DNA of 64,000 nucleotides from Chrysemys picta bellii. Lineage: Eukaryota; Chordata; Testudines; Emydidae. Positions 45,062 through 56,444 of the stretch are shown piece by piece. The position numbers and the translations under genes were made by a program. The stretch spans positions 123,852,943 through 123,916,942 of the forward strand of contig NC_088791.1 of assembly GCF_011386835.1 (NCBI RefSeq). Reading direction: 5' to 3'. The notes under the pieces were generated by a model. The model searched no databases and had not been told where the DNA came from. It saw only the letters and a list, made by a program, of their open reading frames with translations. Positions within the stretch are counted from its first letter, which is position 1. Each line of letters starts with the position of its first letter.

Positions 45062-47955
45062 AGGATTCAGGTGATTTCGACTCAAACCATGCGGTAGTGA
45101 AGAAACTGGAAAGGCACTGGCCCACACCGTCATTTATGCCCTCAGTTCAGAGGACAAGAATGGCAACTGGATAGGCGCAGATCAACAGATACTACTTGCT
45201 ACAAGTCTCCAGTCTCAGGCTCATCCATATCCATGAGTGCAATACACATAGAGACCAGTGCTCAAAGAACTGTCCTTCACATTGGTAGGCTTGAATATAG
45301 CCTCCAACTGTTAATGATTAAAAATAGTAAAATAGAATAATTTTAATCTGGCTTTAACTGAAATCTCAGTGCAATTTTACTTGTGCAGCTGCTAGGGTGC
45401 CTTCATAGACTGTTTAGTGTTTACTTTAATGCATAGCATTTGTAAGATACACAAGCCAAGAATACTTCGCTGTAAACACATACATGCACACAGCTGTTTA
45501 CAACTAAAGATTTTTAGCAAGAAACTGTTGAAGGCTTTTTTCCTTTATACTTCAAATTTCATTCAGCTGGGGAGTGGGGAGGAAAAATCATTTGTCAGTT
45601 CCAGTTTCTGGTTCTCAAGCATTAGTAGAATACTGCAGGGTTCCATGAGTACAATAGGTTTTGCATGCCTTCAGTTTTGTGAGTTTTGGATCTGAACTAT
45701 TCTCAGCATCCTTTTAGTTCACAGTACAGAGTTTTAACAACTTTTGATCTATTATATGGTGTTATGCATTTAAATTCAGTGAAGACCCAATAAATGCATA
45801 ATAATTCAAAAGTTAAAGCAAACTCAGATCTAAGTTTTTTTGTTTGTTTTTGTAAGAAAATGAATTTCTAGGTGACAGGATGACATGCTTTCTACTCTGC
45901 AAGAGATGTCCATTCTTCTAACCCTATTGGTAGAGAACATTATCTGCAGCCTCTAACATATAGTTATGCTGGAAGGTGTTAACTGCAGGTCTCATCTACA
46001 GATAATCACAGACCTGATTAAAGCTGATGGATATGCTAATCAGCCATCTTTCAGGTGAAGCAGAAGGAGCAATTAAGCCCCTTTTATACAGTTGTAACTG
46101 GTAACAGAAGCCACCATCCAAAGCAATGGGCCACATGGCAAGGCCTGATAAGAAACTAAACCATGTGAGCCAAGAGGTTCCTTGATTGCAAATACAGGGA
46201 ATAAGGAACTGTTTACTTCTCTCTCACACAGCTTGCAAAACAGCTGAAAGTGAGAGAAGCAGTTGCGAGCATAGCCCTGAGAAGGAGCAGAGAGACAGAG
46301 TTCCTCAGGGCAAAGAACTCATTGGAGAGGCAAGCTTGGAAATTGTGAGCAAGGAAACTGTCTGCTGTGTGTTTCTACTGTGTTAGGAGAAACAGGATTT
46401 TGTTTATATTTTTTGCAAATAAATAGAATTGCACCAAAGAATATACCCAACTCATCAATTTGTTATCCTAATGGAAACTACCTGGGCAAAATGGGGAATA
46501 TTAGCTAACTGCTTGGGCCAGAAAAGTCTTCAGCTGCAGACATACTCCATATCTCACATTCTAGGAGGTTAAATTTCCTTTGAAGGGCAATTAACTGCTT
46601 GATTTTTTTTTTCATTTGTCAAGGTATCTGTGTGTGTTTAAATGCCACAAACCTGACCATGTTCTCAAAATATTTTTTTAATACACAAGGATTAAACAGA
46701 GGGTCTTTTGTAAAGTAAATGGGATCCATCCTCAGTCCCTATAGTTAAAAACAACTGGTTTCTACTATTGTGGAACAAGAGTGCCATCTCAGCATGGAAT
46801 GAGAAGTATCTTGAAAGATAATTCCACCTGGTGAAGTTGACCTTGAAGAGTACCCCACTGTCAACTTGGTGCAGCTGCCATTTCAGGGTTAAATTCAATT
46901 TTCTATAGTTTAGATTAGAATTAGATAGTGTAAACACAACTAAAAATAAACCCCTTGAAGCTTTTGTTTAGAACCACTTGGGTCCTCTTTCCAACCCAAG
47001 ACTTTGAAGGCAACACTTAAAGATGATTCAAGGACTGAGAATTTAGGAGTTTATTTTCTGTAGAGTATTCATTTTAAACAATATTCACATGGATCCATAA
47101 AGACAGGCAAAGGTGCCTTAGCCTATCTATTTGATGGATTTCTTATATCTCCTGACAAGAACAGTGTTATTTTGTTCAGCAGTGACCTAGATATTTGTCA
47201 GGTTGCCAAGAAGACTCCCATTAGGAGAGAACACTGGAGGCATAATACAGGCATCTCTTTGGCTTTCATCAAATTGATTTGTCCTATGGCTCCTTTTATC
47301 ACAAACTGACATTTGTACCCCAAATTTCCCCTTTAGAATTAATATGCCAGGGATGTCTGCTCTCCCCTTTATGTTACCTATAAATTCACTGCCTATGAAA
47401 GAGAGAGTTTAAAGGAGTAATAAATTGTTGCTGTATTTATTCCTGACGTAAGTTACTAACCACATACACCAATGCAAAAATCCCGTACTTCACTATGTGC
47501 CTAGTAACTACACTAACTATGATAGGAAAAGTATTCTGTACAAACAGTTAAAAGTTATTTTCAGATCCCAGAGGTCATGCTGAATTGACTATATTCTGCT
47601 ATGGCCCTCCAGAAAGCAGCATGCTGTGATATGAGTTACCAATTAATGCGGTCATTCCTTTGGGAACTTAGCAAATACTTATCTGCAGTTGGCACAACAG
47701 TTAGATAGCAGTGCAGCACGCTGCTACTCAGCAAACCCAAGTTTAACATGGTACAAAGAAACAAGTCAATCAAATTCATAAGTCAGATGTTTGTGCTATT
47801 GCCATCACATCAAAGACATGATGCTATAGACACAATGAGTATCAAGTTACTGCAAATAAATCACTTTGTAGTGAAGATTACAATAACATCACATTCATTC
47901 AATTTCAGGATTGTAGGAATCTTATACTTTGCAATTAGAGTCCAAAATGATTTCC
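45062..47955. other. No gene recognised
   Basis: AT-rich. The 46,010-46,450 block with TTTTATACAG and AAATAAATAG could be an LTR, but no termini were found. Confidence 0.35.
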
Positions 47956-47960
47956 AGGTA

Positions 47961-48148
47961 CACCTCTACCTCGATATAACGCCACCCGATATAACACGAA
48001 TTCGGATATAACATGGTAAAGCAGTGCTCCGGAGGGGTGGGGCTGCGCACTCCGGTGGATCAAAGCAAGTTCGATATAACGCGTTTTCACCTATAATGCG
48101 GTAAGATTTTTTGGCTCCCGAGGACAGCGTTATATCGAGGTAGAGGTG
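47961..48148. mobile_element. Palindromic MITE with TA duplication
   Basis: CACCTCTACCTCGATATAACG is an exact inverse of CGTTATATCGAGGTAGAGGTG, and TA flanks both ends (47,959-47,960 and 48,149-48,150). Further internal copies of CGATATAAC occur. The near-perfect ends suggest a recent Tc1/mariner-type insertion. Confidence 0.9.
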
Positions 48149-48150
48149 TA

Positions 48151-49880
48151 TATGGATAGTGATTGCTGTCAGAAGATTTTAAACATTTTTTCCCCCCAAA
48201 GGAGTTTACAATATTACTGATTACCTAGGAACTTTGCACATATTCCTGTGGAATCCGTTTCTCCTTTGTTATGAATCTGTAAGTATATCCCATAAAGGAG
48301 TGTTGAAAAGAGAAATTAGTTTCAACACTGACCTGTTACATGTAAAATAGGATTGGAACTGTGCTTTGAGCTGCTTTTTCCATTCCATCTGCTCGCTTCC
48401 TCTCCATTCCTGAAGTAGTGAATAATAAACTAGGTTACCATACTTTCTTTCCCCCTTTACTATTGGGCAGAGAGCAAAGAGACTTTAGATGCTTTTCTCA
48501 ATTGCCAGCATGATCACAAATGTGGTATCTGAGCCAGGACATTTTTTAAATATTTGCATGATTTAAACTGTTGAACCAAATATCATCACAAAGCCTTAGA
48601 GAAATTTTATTTTTTCCTCAGATCTAGCTCAACTATTTACTGTTGAATTCTTATCCATACATATTTCTACACCTGTTTATCAATAAGGGCTGGGTGCCTT
48701 CTCAAATATTGACACATCCTGTCCACTCAATATCACACTATGCCCATGTGCAATAGCTGACAATAGCTCATCAAGCAGACAGAATTGCTCAAATTATTTT
48801 AAGTGCATACTAAGGGAGGTTCTGCATTTACACACCACAGAAATTCTGTCCTACTGTCCTGATTCTACCCCAACCTTCTCTTTTCAAACATGTCTCCCTG
48901 CAGGATATCAGATAAAAGAACAATGAGAGTCAAGATAAGGTGACCTTTGCGTTAACAATAGACCCTAAACTAATTGTTTTTCATTGAATACACACAGTAG
49001 GTTGTCTGCCTTCTCAAGTTCAACTTCAATCAAAATAATTTCTCAATCCTGATGAGCTAATCATCCAGACAACATATACATTTCAGCACAGTATTAAAAT
49101 CACAGTTCCACCTAAACAGATTCAGTGTTTAGCTGTATCTCAGAACACAAGTACATCAGTATTGTGATTTACTGATGTATTCCCCTTCATGTGCCAAAAA
49201 GAAATTCCTCATGATTTCAAGTTAAGCTCAAACTAATAATTTGTTTGAATGGAAAAACTAGTTAATATTAAACAAAACCTAATAAATAACTAGTACCTGT
49301 GAAAACTCTTTAGCTAAGCACAGCTTTTTAGCATATTAATTTCTGTATGACAACAAGGACAATTTGCTCATTTCCCTCAGTACGCCTATAAATCAAATTA
49401 AAGGAGCACCCTTCAAAGTAAATGCACCAACATTTCCCAAATGTGTTGGGTAAAGGGAGTTTAATGCAGCCAGATAAATAGCTCTTGAAAAAATGAGCAC
49501 AGAAAATATTGATTCTTGGAAACTAACCTATTGTGCATTTGAAACTGCACTAATACATAATTCACTAGTATGATCTGTATATTTAATGAGAGAGTGGAAG
49601 ACAAGTTTAAAAATTACATTAATGACAGATAGCGTGAGAGGATAAAATAATAGTTATTGAATAGGACCACTTATTTCATGCAACCTCAAAGGGCATTCTA
49701 GGCATCAAACCATTGAAATGTTAGTTAGTTTAAAAAAGAACAACCCTGTACTTAGAGTTAGGAATTGAGAAAGTTATTACACAAAGATTTATCTGAAATA
49801 ATTGGCCACAGTCTGAAGTACATAAAGAAAGTTCTAGCATTCCAACAGCAGAAAATTACTCTATAGCTGTTTTGCTTAGC
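48151..49880. other. AT-rich DNA, no gene seen
   Basis: No repeat termini or recognisable coding. Confidence 0.4.
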
Positions 49881-49888
49881 CCCTATAG

Positions 49889-50195
49889 CTGGGGTCAGCA
49901 ACCTTTCAGAAGTGGTGTGCCGAGTCTTCATTTATTCACTCTAATTTAAGGTTTTGCGTGCCAGTAATACATTTTAGTGTTTTTAGAAGGTCTCTTTCTA
50001 TAAGTCTATAATATATAACTAAACTATTGTATGTAAAGTAAATAAGGTTTTAAAAATGTTTAAGAAGCTTCATTTAACATTAAATTAAAATGCAGAGCCC
50101 CCGGCCCGGTGGCCAGGACCCAGGCAGTGTGAGTGCCACTGAAAATCAGCTCGCGTGCCGCCTTTGGCACGCATGCCATAATTTGCCTACCCCTG
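49889..50195. mobile_element. hAT MITE with perfect 8-bp duplication
   Basis: CTGGGGTCAGCAACCTTTCAG at the left (first bases CAG changed to CTG) is mirrored by ATTTGCCTACCCCTG. CCCTATAG flanks both ends (49,881-49,888 and 50,196-50,203). Confidence 0.9.
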
Positions 50196-50487
50196 CCCTA
50201 TAGGCTCTCCTGACCATAGGATGATTTTTGGGTGACAGAGGTGCCATGTAGCTCTATGTCACCCCCTCTCAATGGCCAACACAGAAGACATGACATTTAG
50301 GGCACCTTGTGCCATTTTCAACAACCCAGAATCAGAAGAGAACACAAGTAAGGTAAGGACATCTTTGCATATGACCCTCCTGAGCTCAGTCAGTCACTAT
50401 CTGAAACTACTTTTTCCAGGTATGAGTCCAAGTAACTAAGAGACTGAAAACTGTTTTAAAAAAAAATAAAATAATCAACATACTCAC

Positions 50488-50539
50488 AGATAGCTAAAAG
50501 AAATTGTTGCATTATTACCCAGATATCTTAGGGGAGCTT
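50488..50539 (-). CDS. Candidate host exon, 52 nt
   Basis: The minus strand has a strong acceptor (GTGCTGTCTTTTGTTAATGTAG), a stop-free segment reading APLRYLGNNATISFSY, and a good donor (TATCT then GTGAGTAT). It needs one carried base at entry and leaves two, matching the candidate exons at 52,926-53,040 and 34,255-34,340. The protein is not recognised. Confidence 0.4.
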
Positions 50540-50746
50540 CTACATTAACAAAAGACAGCACAATGAATATTAAGTTACTGCATACTTTCATTCTGTGGAC
50601 CACTTTGTAATTAAGCCTCTCCCTCAAGGACTGTCTACCTTCCCAAATCTGACCCTTGGTTCTCAAATATTTTATTCTATGAAAAAAGAATAGTGGTTCA
50701 TAAACCCAAGCCTGAGAACCACTGGTATAAACAACAAGCAGACACC

Positions 50747-50942
50747 CTAAGGCCTTGGCTACATTGGCGGTGTACTGCGCTGCAACTTGCTGCGCTCAGG
50801 GGTGTGAAAAAACACTCCCCTGAGCGCAGCGAGTACAGCGTTGTAAAGCGCCAGTGTAATCAGAGCCTGCAACGCTGCATGCTCGCTCGCAGTGCTGCAA
50901 GCTATTCCCCTCGGAGAGGTGGAGTACATACAGCGCTGCAAG
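50747..50942. mobile_element. MITE, TCTACACT family
   Basis: CTAAGGCCTTGGCTACATTGGCG opens it, and the palindrome GCGCTCAGGGGTGTG / CACTCCCCTGAGCGC sits at 50,790-50,830. The sequence is close to the first half of the copy at 138-420. The right terminus is lost near 50,942. Confidence 0.7.
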
Positions 50943-51419
50943 AGAATTAAATTCATACATTTTTCTGAAAAAGTTATTTCTAGACATTCACAGATCAAAT
51001 ATTTTGCCAAGACGACCACCGCATAAATTCCTACATTGTATGACATAGCATAAACTGAAAGTCATTATATAAATGTACTTACAGAGTCAAAGTAAACAAA
51101 AGACTAAAATAAAAAATAAAATGAGATGTACAATGCTGGAGAGTACTATTGCCACCTACTTGGACAACTCATGAATTATGCAGGCCTTCCCAGATACCCA
51201 AACACATGTGGCTAAAAAAAGATTTACATCATCTATGTCCACACGGGCATACATCACTAGCCAAACACCACCCACACAGTTAAAACAATCATATTTGTTA
51301 ATTCAGCATTAGCTATCACTGATATAGATCCTTAGGCATATGCATTTTTGGTGGGAGGGAGCCTTGAGCAGAGAAAAAGGATGCTACCAAAACTTTATTT
51401 CAAGATAGGTTTTTGATTT

Positions 51420-51508
51420 AGTTGGGGATTGGTCCTGCTTTGAGCAGGGGGTTGGACTAGATGACCTCCTGAGGTCCCTTCCAACCCTGATATTCTATGA
51501 CTCTATGA
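51420..51508 (+). mobile_element. CR1 LINE 3' end
   Basis: GGGGATTGGTCCTGCTTTGAGCAGGGGGTTGGACTAGATGACCTCCTGAGGTCCCTTCCAACCC followed by ATTCTATGACTCTATGA is the conserved CR1 3' tail with its short terminal repeat. It is heavily 5' truncated, with no coding. Confidence 0.85.
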
Positions 51509-52249
51509 AGTGTGTCAACCATTAATAGACTGCTTCATCACAAACTGTGTGTGTGTACGCTGTCTTATTTCTGAGGTATTGCTGCTTGACCAGTGGTATG
51601 AAGCTGCATTCCCCAAGCAATCTTTACTTTTAAGTTAAGTAAACACACTCTTGTTTAAGCTAGTTTAGTCATAGCTAGAAGAACATAGGATAAATGTATT
51701 CTCTTCTGAGACAAAAATGTAAGTCTGATAAGTAATTCCAGACAGAGATAAAGTGTGGTATGGAGGATAAGCCAATCATCAAATTTAATACTTAAAAACA
51801 TAATTAAGAAGACCTGCTCTATATGCTTACTGTACAATGTGCATGCTGCCTTCTAATTTCAGTTTAAAGATGAGAAATCAAACTAAGTCAGTTATGTTTG
51901 TTTCACCCCAAAGACAGCAAAAAACCAAGTTTTTTCCCTAGCTTGTCTTAATTATATTAGACGAGTTTAATAAAGAGACCAACAGACAACCTAAGTCATC
52001 ACAGTATTTACTCTCATTTCTCAAATATCATCACCTTCATCAACAGCTTAATATTAGCAAAACATTAGTACATAACCTTTTTGAACTATTGGCCTTGTAT
52101 TTTAGTTGGCATAACCTTGCACAGTAGCTGGCCAAGCCCTGATTAAGGTTCAAACAACCACAAAGGAAAGTTTCCAATGGAGAACAAGAGAAAACAGTCC
52201 TATTAGCTACCTTTCAACTAGTTTGTGGATGGGAGTTAGGTGTAGATAG

Positions 52250-52373
52250 TATCAGGAGGTAGCCGTGTTAGTCTGTATCCACAAAAACAACAAGGAGTCC
52301 GGTGGCACCTGAAGAAGTGATGTTTTTTACCCACAAAAGCTTATGCCCAAATAAATCTGTTAGTCTTCCAGGT
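52250..52373 (+). mobile_element. PLE tail copy with inverted 5' end
   Basis: GTAGCCGTGTTAGTCTGTATCC (inverse of the 3' end) is joined to the sense tail with CTGAAGAAGTGATG-TTACCCAC and AAAGCTTATGCCC. The G of GAAA is changed to A, so the hammerhead-like core is broken. Confidence 0.7.
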
Positions 52374-52623
52374 GTAGATAGGAGCACATTAAGAACACTT
52401 CACACAGCACTCTGACTTGTTTACCAAGCTATGGGGGAAAAGACTTATCAAATTTATTGGAATAATTATAGGCTAAATGAATTTACATTCTGGGTTTAAA
52501 ATACTTTAATCAGTCTATGATTTTAATCAGAAGGGTGGGCCACCAAGAAAGCTGAATGTTTTAAACTGTGTAAATGAGTATCTGGCGCTACTTTCACATG
52601 TTTCTAGTCTCCTTTGCTCTTAA

Positions 52624-52643
52624 AGAGAGAGAGAGAGAGAGAG
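52624..52643. repeat. (GA)n microsatellite
   Basis: About ten GA units. Confidence 0.9.
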
Positions 52644-52925
52644 CGCAGAGGGAAGCATGTATAGACTGGGCATACCAGTTTCTGACTACCTTCAACCAGA
52701 GTTAAACCAACTGGCTGGGAAAAACAGATACAGCCAGACAGATACTGTAGATACCAGTCAGTCTCAGTGGGCTTGACCCATATTAAAGAGACTCTGGCTG
52801 CTCACTTCCAACAAAGTCAAAAGATGTTTCACTGTGTAGGATGATGTGATCTGATTCTTCCTGGCGAAAAGGAACATACAGGAAGGGGGGTAACAGAAGG
52901 CAGCACAGCCTAGTTGTGTCATTAC

Positions 52926-53040
52926 CGGTATTCATAAGACACCATCCACTCTCAAATTCAAGTCTCCTTGGAGAATTACACTTGCCCGTTTTATTTGTGG
53001 GGTGTCTGGGTAGTGCAGGGATCACTACCAGATACTGCAT
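52926..53040 (-). CDS. Candidate first coding exon
   Basis: The minus strand is open from ATG at 53,040, reading MQYLVVIPALPRHPTNKTG then KCNSPRRLEFESGWCLMNT, and ends at ACCG before GTAATG (a fair donor). Exit leaves one base and fits entry of 50,488-50,539. The acceptor may instead be TACCCAG at 53,006, which would remove the first 12 codons and make the ATG irrelevant. In another frame the same stretch also reads plausibly (ASVILQGDLNLRVDG), so frame choice rests on the phase fit. Confidence 0.3.
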
Positions 53041-53504
53041 TACATTTTCTTAGGATTTGGGGGGCAAGCACTTTAGTTTTAGGGGTTCTTCCCCCCTCCC
53101 TACCAAATGGCTCACTTAATTTCACCAAGCAGCTCTCACCTTCCCTGGTACAGAATCAGAACCTTCCCAGTGTCATCCTCCTGGCCCCCTGTAGCTCTGC
53201 CCTCCCCAAACTTCCCCAAGGGAAGCTTCAACTTCCCCAGCTCGGCTACCCCAGATGGTGGGCCAGGGAGAGGAGTGACCCTGCAACCCCAGTGCTGAAC
53301 AGAAACAAGCCAGTGGGTCAAAGAAGCAGAGAAAATGTGCAGCAATCAAAATACATTCCCCCTCTGCTCCCATCCACCACCTCCCCGCTCCAAACTCCCA
53401 GCTCCTTCGCCCTCCAGCACCTCGCCACCCCCACTCAGGCACAAGCTGCTCCCCTCATCGAGCTCAGCGGCTGGGTGCCCCCCCCCCAGGTTTGCCAGTT
53501 TTGG

Positions 53505-53580
53505 TCGGACCTATTCCTGGGGGTTTCCTCACAGGACACGCCCTTTATTTCCTGGAGACTGGAGGACACTCCCGGAGACT
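53505..53580. mobile_element. MITE fragment in the CpG island
   Basis: TTTGCCAGTTTTGGTCGGAC, CCTGGGGGTTTC and TTTCCTGGAGACTGGAGGAC resemble one half of a dispersed TTGCCAAC-type repeat. Both ends are eroded. Confidence 0.4.
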
Positions 53581-53740
53581 CAGGAACCCGCCCCGCGCGA
53601 GCCCGGCCGCCGGGTGACACCGGGTCACGGGCGGCGGGGAGGAGGCAGCCCTGGGGCCGGCGAGTGCCTCTGCAGCCCCATCACTACCCCCGGGGGGGGG
53701 GGGGAGCGCTCACCGGCCGGCCGGGCCCCGCCCCTCCAGG

Positions 53741-53807
53741 ATGACCCAGCCGGAGGTGGTGGTGGGGGGCTGCGCACCACCTCCTCCTTCCCTACCGGCA
53801 GCGAGGT
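53741..53807 (+). CDS. Alternative plus-strand first exon, speculative
   Basis: ATG at 53,741 opens 22 codons (MTQPEVVVGGCAPP...) ending in GCAGCGAG before GTACGAGT, a good donor. It lies in the CpG island, so a plus-strand transcript is conceivable, but codons are low-complexity Pro/Gly/Val and I see no downstream partner. Confidence 0.15.
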
Positions 53808-53838
53808 ACGAGTCCCGCCCGGCGGCGCGTCCCTCACC

Positions 53839-53930
53839 TTCGGCTGCTCCCCGTCTCCTCTGCGGCGGGTCGGGGTCGGGCGGGAAGGTCCCTGCTTCGC
53901 TCGGCTCCAACCGAACCAACTGTCGCCCAC
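53839..53930 (-). other. Putative noncoding first exon of the minus-strand gene
   Basis: It lies just downstream (minus) of the CCAAT boxes and ends in GGGAGCAGCCGAAG before GTGAGGGAC. The start position is inferred only from CCAAT spacing. No TATA box is seen, as is usual for CpG-island promoters. Confidence 0.3.
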
Positions 53931-54144
53931 CCAACTTGCGCCAGTCCGCGAGCCACGAGCTCCCATTGGCTGCCGCACAGCGGTCTTTTGATTGGACAAG
54001 GAAAGCTACGTGTAAACCCGCTTCCCGGTAGAGCAGGACAGAATGCCATTGGCTCATTCTCCTGTCGATCAAAATCACTTCCTCGGCAAAGAAATCTGAG
54101 GAAGTGGAGGGACGGAGGCAGAGCGAGTTGAAAGTCAGAGGGGT

Positions 54145-54198
54145 GGGTGAGTGGTTAGCGCGCCAGACGGTGAACCTGTAGCTCATGGGTTCTAACCT
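54145..54198 (+). repeat. tRNA-like A and B boxes (SINE head or tRNA relic)
   Basis: TGGGTGAGTGG (box A-like) and GGGTTCTAACC (box B-like) are 33 nt apart, the spacing of tRNA promoters. GTGGTTAGCGCGCCAGAC between is tRNA-like. I could not fold a full cloverleaf with a proper acceptor stem, so this is more likely a tRNA-derived SINE head than a working tRNA gene. Confidence 0.4.
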
Positions 54199-54201
54199 AC
54201 C

Positions 54202-54850
54202 CTATCTCTTGTTGCTAACATAAAATAAAAGCTTGTCTAGGTGCGAGCCTGCAGATACTTTACCTGATGGCAAAGTTCTCAGAAAATAAACACTTTAAAA
54301 AATGCCATTGTGTTGCTTGTAGTAACTAAGTTTCTTACAGAATCAATGGATGGCCCACCATTGATAATTTAATATTACTATTTAGATGTTACTAATACTG
54401 TTATTAATTCTGTACCTTCTCAGATAGTGTTAACATACAGATCTCAGGGTTAGAACTCACAGAAAGAGAAGCTTCTTTTTTAATCTTGATCATCTAATCA
54501 AAATATTATACATTTCTATAGCACTCTTCATGCTAAAAAATCCTAACACTTTGCCTACCACACAAATGCAGCCAGTTCTCTCTGATGAACATGGCTGCTC
54601 TCTAATGGCACAGAAGTAATACTGCGCAATATTTTAGCATCAGAAGCAAAGAAAAATGTCATGTCCAATATTAAGTACCGTGGGAATGTAGAAAAGCAAA
54701 AATTAATTTTCCTGAACTGGAATTTGATCAAGAGTTAAAAAGTGTCCGGAAATTTTTAATGACCCAAAAAGGTAAAGACCTCAATTTTGCTTTTCATCCT
54801 AAGGATGCCTCCTTCAGTAACACAGTGCCCCCCTCCTGTCTGACAACCAA
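54202..54850. other. AT-rich DNA, no gene seen
   Basis: No coding or repeat termini recognised. Confidence 0.4.
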
Positions 54851-54860
54851 AGCCCATAAT

Positions 54861-55485
54861 TAGGACCCTACCAAATTCAGGGTCCATTTTGGTCAATTTC
54901 ATGGTCATAGGATTTAAAAAATAGTAAATTTCATGATTTCGGCTATTTAAATCTGAAATTTCATGGTGTTATAATTGTAGGGTCTCTGACCCAAAAAGGA
55001 GTTGCAGGGGGGTCGCAAGGTTATTGTAGGGTGGGGTTGCGGTACTGCTACCCTTACTTCTGCGCTGCTGGTGGTGGCAGCACTGCCTTCAGAACTAGGC
55101 AGCTGAGAGTGGCCGCTGCTAGCTGGGAGCCCAGCTCTGAAGACAGAGCCGCCGCCAACAGCAGCACATAAGGATGGCATGGTATGGTATTGCCACCCTT
55201 ACTTCGGCACTGCTGCCTCCAAAGCTGGGCCTTCAGTCAACAACTTCCACACTCTGGTCGCCCAGCTCTGAAGGCAGTGCACAAATAAAGGTGGCAATAC
55301 CACAACCCCCATAAAATAACCTTGTGACCTCCCTGCAATTCCCCAGTTTGAGAAACGCTGGCTCCCCACCATGAAATCTGTATAATACAGGGGAAAAGTG
55401 CACACAAGACCAGATTTCATGTGGGGAGACCAGATTTCATGGTCCGTGACGTGTTTTTCATGGCCGAGAATTTGGTAGGGCCCTA
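54861..55485. mobile_element. hAT MITE with perfect 8-bp duplication
   Basis: TAGGACCCTACCAAATTC is mirrored by GAATTTGGTAGGGCCCTA. CCCATAAT flanks both ends (54,853-54,860 and 55,486-55,493). The interior holds inverted AAGGTTATTGTAGGG / TAACCTTG and GGCAGCACTGCC blocks. Confidence 0.9.
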
Positions 55486-55493
55486 CCCATAAT

Positions 55494-56436
55494 GCACAGA
55501 GAAACAAAATGCATGGGCCTTAGTGTTCCTGTCAGTTAACTACATGTGAGATTGAGATTGTCCTTGAACAAGTCACCTTTAAAATAATATTCTTTGGTTA
55601 TTCTTCTATCACTAGAGGTGCACTGTACTTGAATAGTATTTACCATTGATAAAACTCTTCTGCTACGGCTGTTCCTGCCGTTGCAAACCTATTTATTTTA
55701 AACAGGGGAAGAGCATTTCCTCTTAAGTCCAGCCCAAAGGCTACGGGAATCACATCATCTTAATTTCCCCCTTCCATCCTGTTTTCTCTTGTCTCTCATT
55801 AGGAGTCCCATGTTTTTAACTCTTTTTTTCCCCCTTAAGTTTTAAAAATTCTCCTCCCACCTGCTGCACTTACTGCCAGCCTGCCTACAATGTTCTCACA
55901 CTGCACAGTTTGGTTTGAATGTAGGGGGAGTACAGGATCGGCTCCTAGGGCTATGATACAGCTCTATAGTTCCTCATTCTATTATGGCACTTTTTGTCAC
56001 AAGAGTGAGTATTATAGTCTTCTGTCAATGCATGTGCATAACTCGTTAATATCAATTAGAGTTACATATGTTCTCTGAGGGTGAAATTTATCCTAGTGCA
56101 GTGGCACACACACAAGGCACTCTGCAACTTTTAAGCAACGCTTCAGTGAGGAGCGTGTTATGAGGCCTCTGCACTTGGATGAATTTTACCCTCACAAGAT
56201 ATATCCCCAGAAATATGATTCAGATTCATTATAGTCATAGGACTTAATTTGATATTGGTTAGGAAAAGGTCAATGCTTCCTACATTAAAAAGAAGTTGAT
56301 GCTTGCAACTTATTTGGTTACATTCTGTTTTCCATTTTGTTTTATTCCCCTGTGGAGACTGTCCCACTGCAGTATGAAATGAAGCTTTGTATCAATCAGT
56401 TAACTTCACAGAGGATTACAAACTATTTCACATGAT
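55494..56436. other. AT-rich DNA, no gene seen
   Basis: No repeat termini or recognisable coding. Confidence 0.4.
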
Positions 56437-56444
56437 CATAAATC

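Larger units (their letters stand above)
53380..54115. promoter_or_regulatory. CpG island with CCAAT boxes (putative promoter)
   Basis: This is the only CG-rich block outside MITE-like palindromes. It holds three ATTGG (CCAAT on the minus strand) boxes at about 53,966, 53,991 and 54,049, GC boxes (GCCCCGCCCC near 53,727) and GGAAGT/CTTCCT ETS-like motifs near 54,079 and 54,102. CCAAT orientation favours minus-strand transcription starting near 53,900-53,930. A strong minus-strand donor (CAGCCGAAG then GTGAGG) at 53,838-53,839 could end a noncoding first exon. Bidirectional use is possible. Confidence 0.6.

Noticed and set aside
51083..51103. 21-nt splice-flanked segment (minus)
   Set aside because: Excellent acceptor and good donor, but its possible phases do not fit the neighbouring candidate exon at 50,488-50,539.
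52968..53991. ORFs of 258 and 218 residues near the CpG island
   Set aside because: Composition-driven, overlapping in several frames, with no domain; no coding claim beyond the short splice-flanked segments.
54142..54201. Functional tRNA gene
   Set aside because: A and B boxes are present but no acceptor stem and T arm could be folded together.
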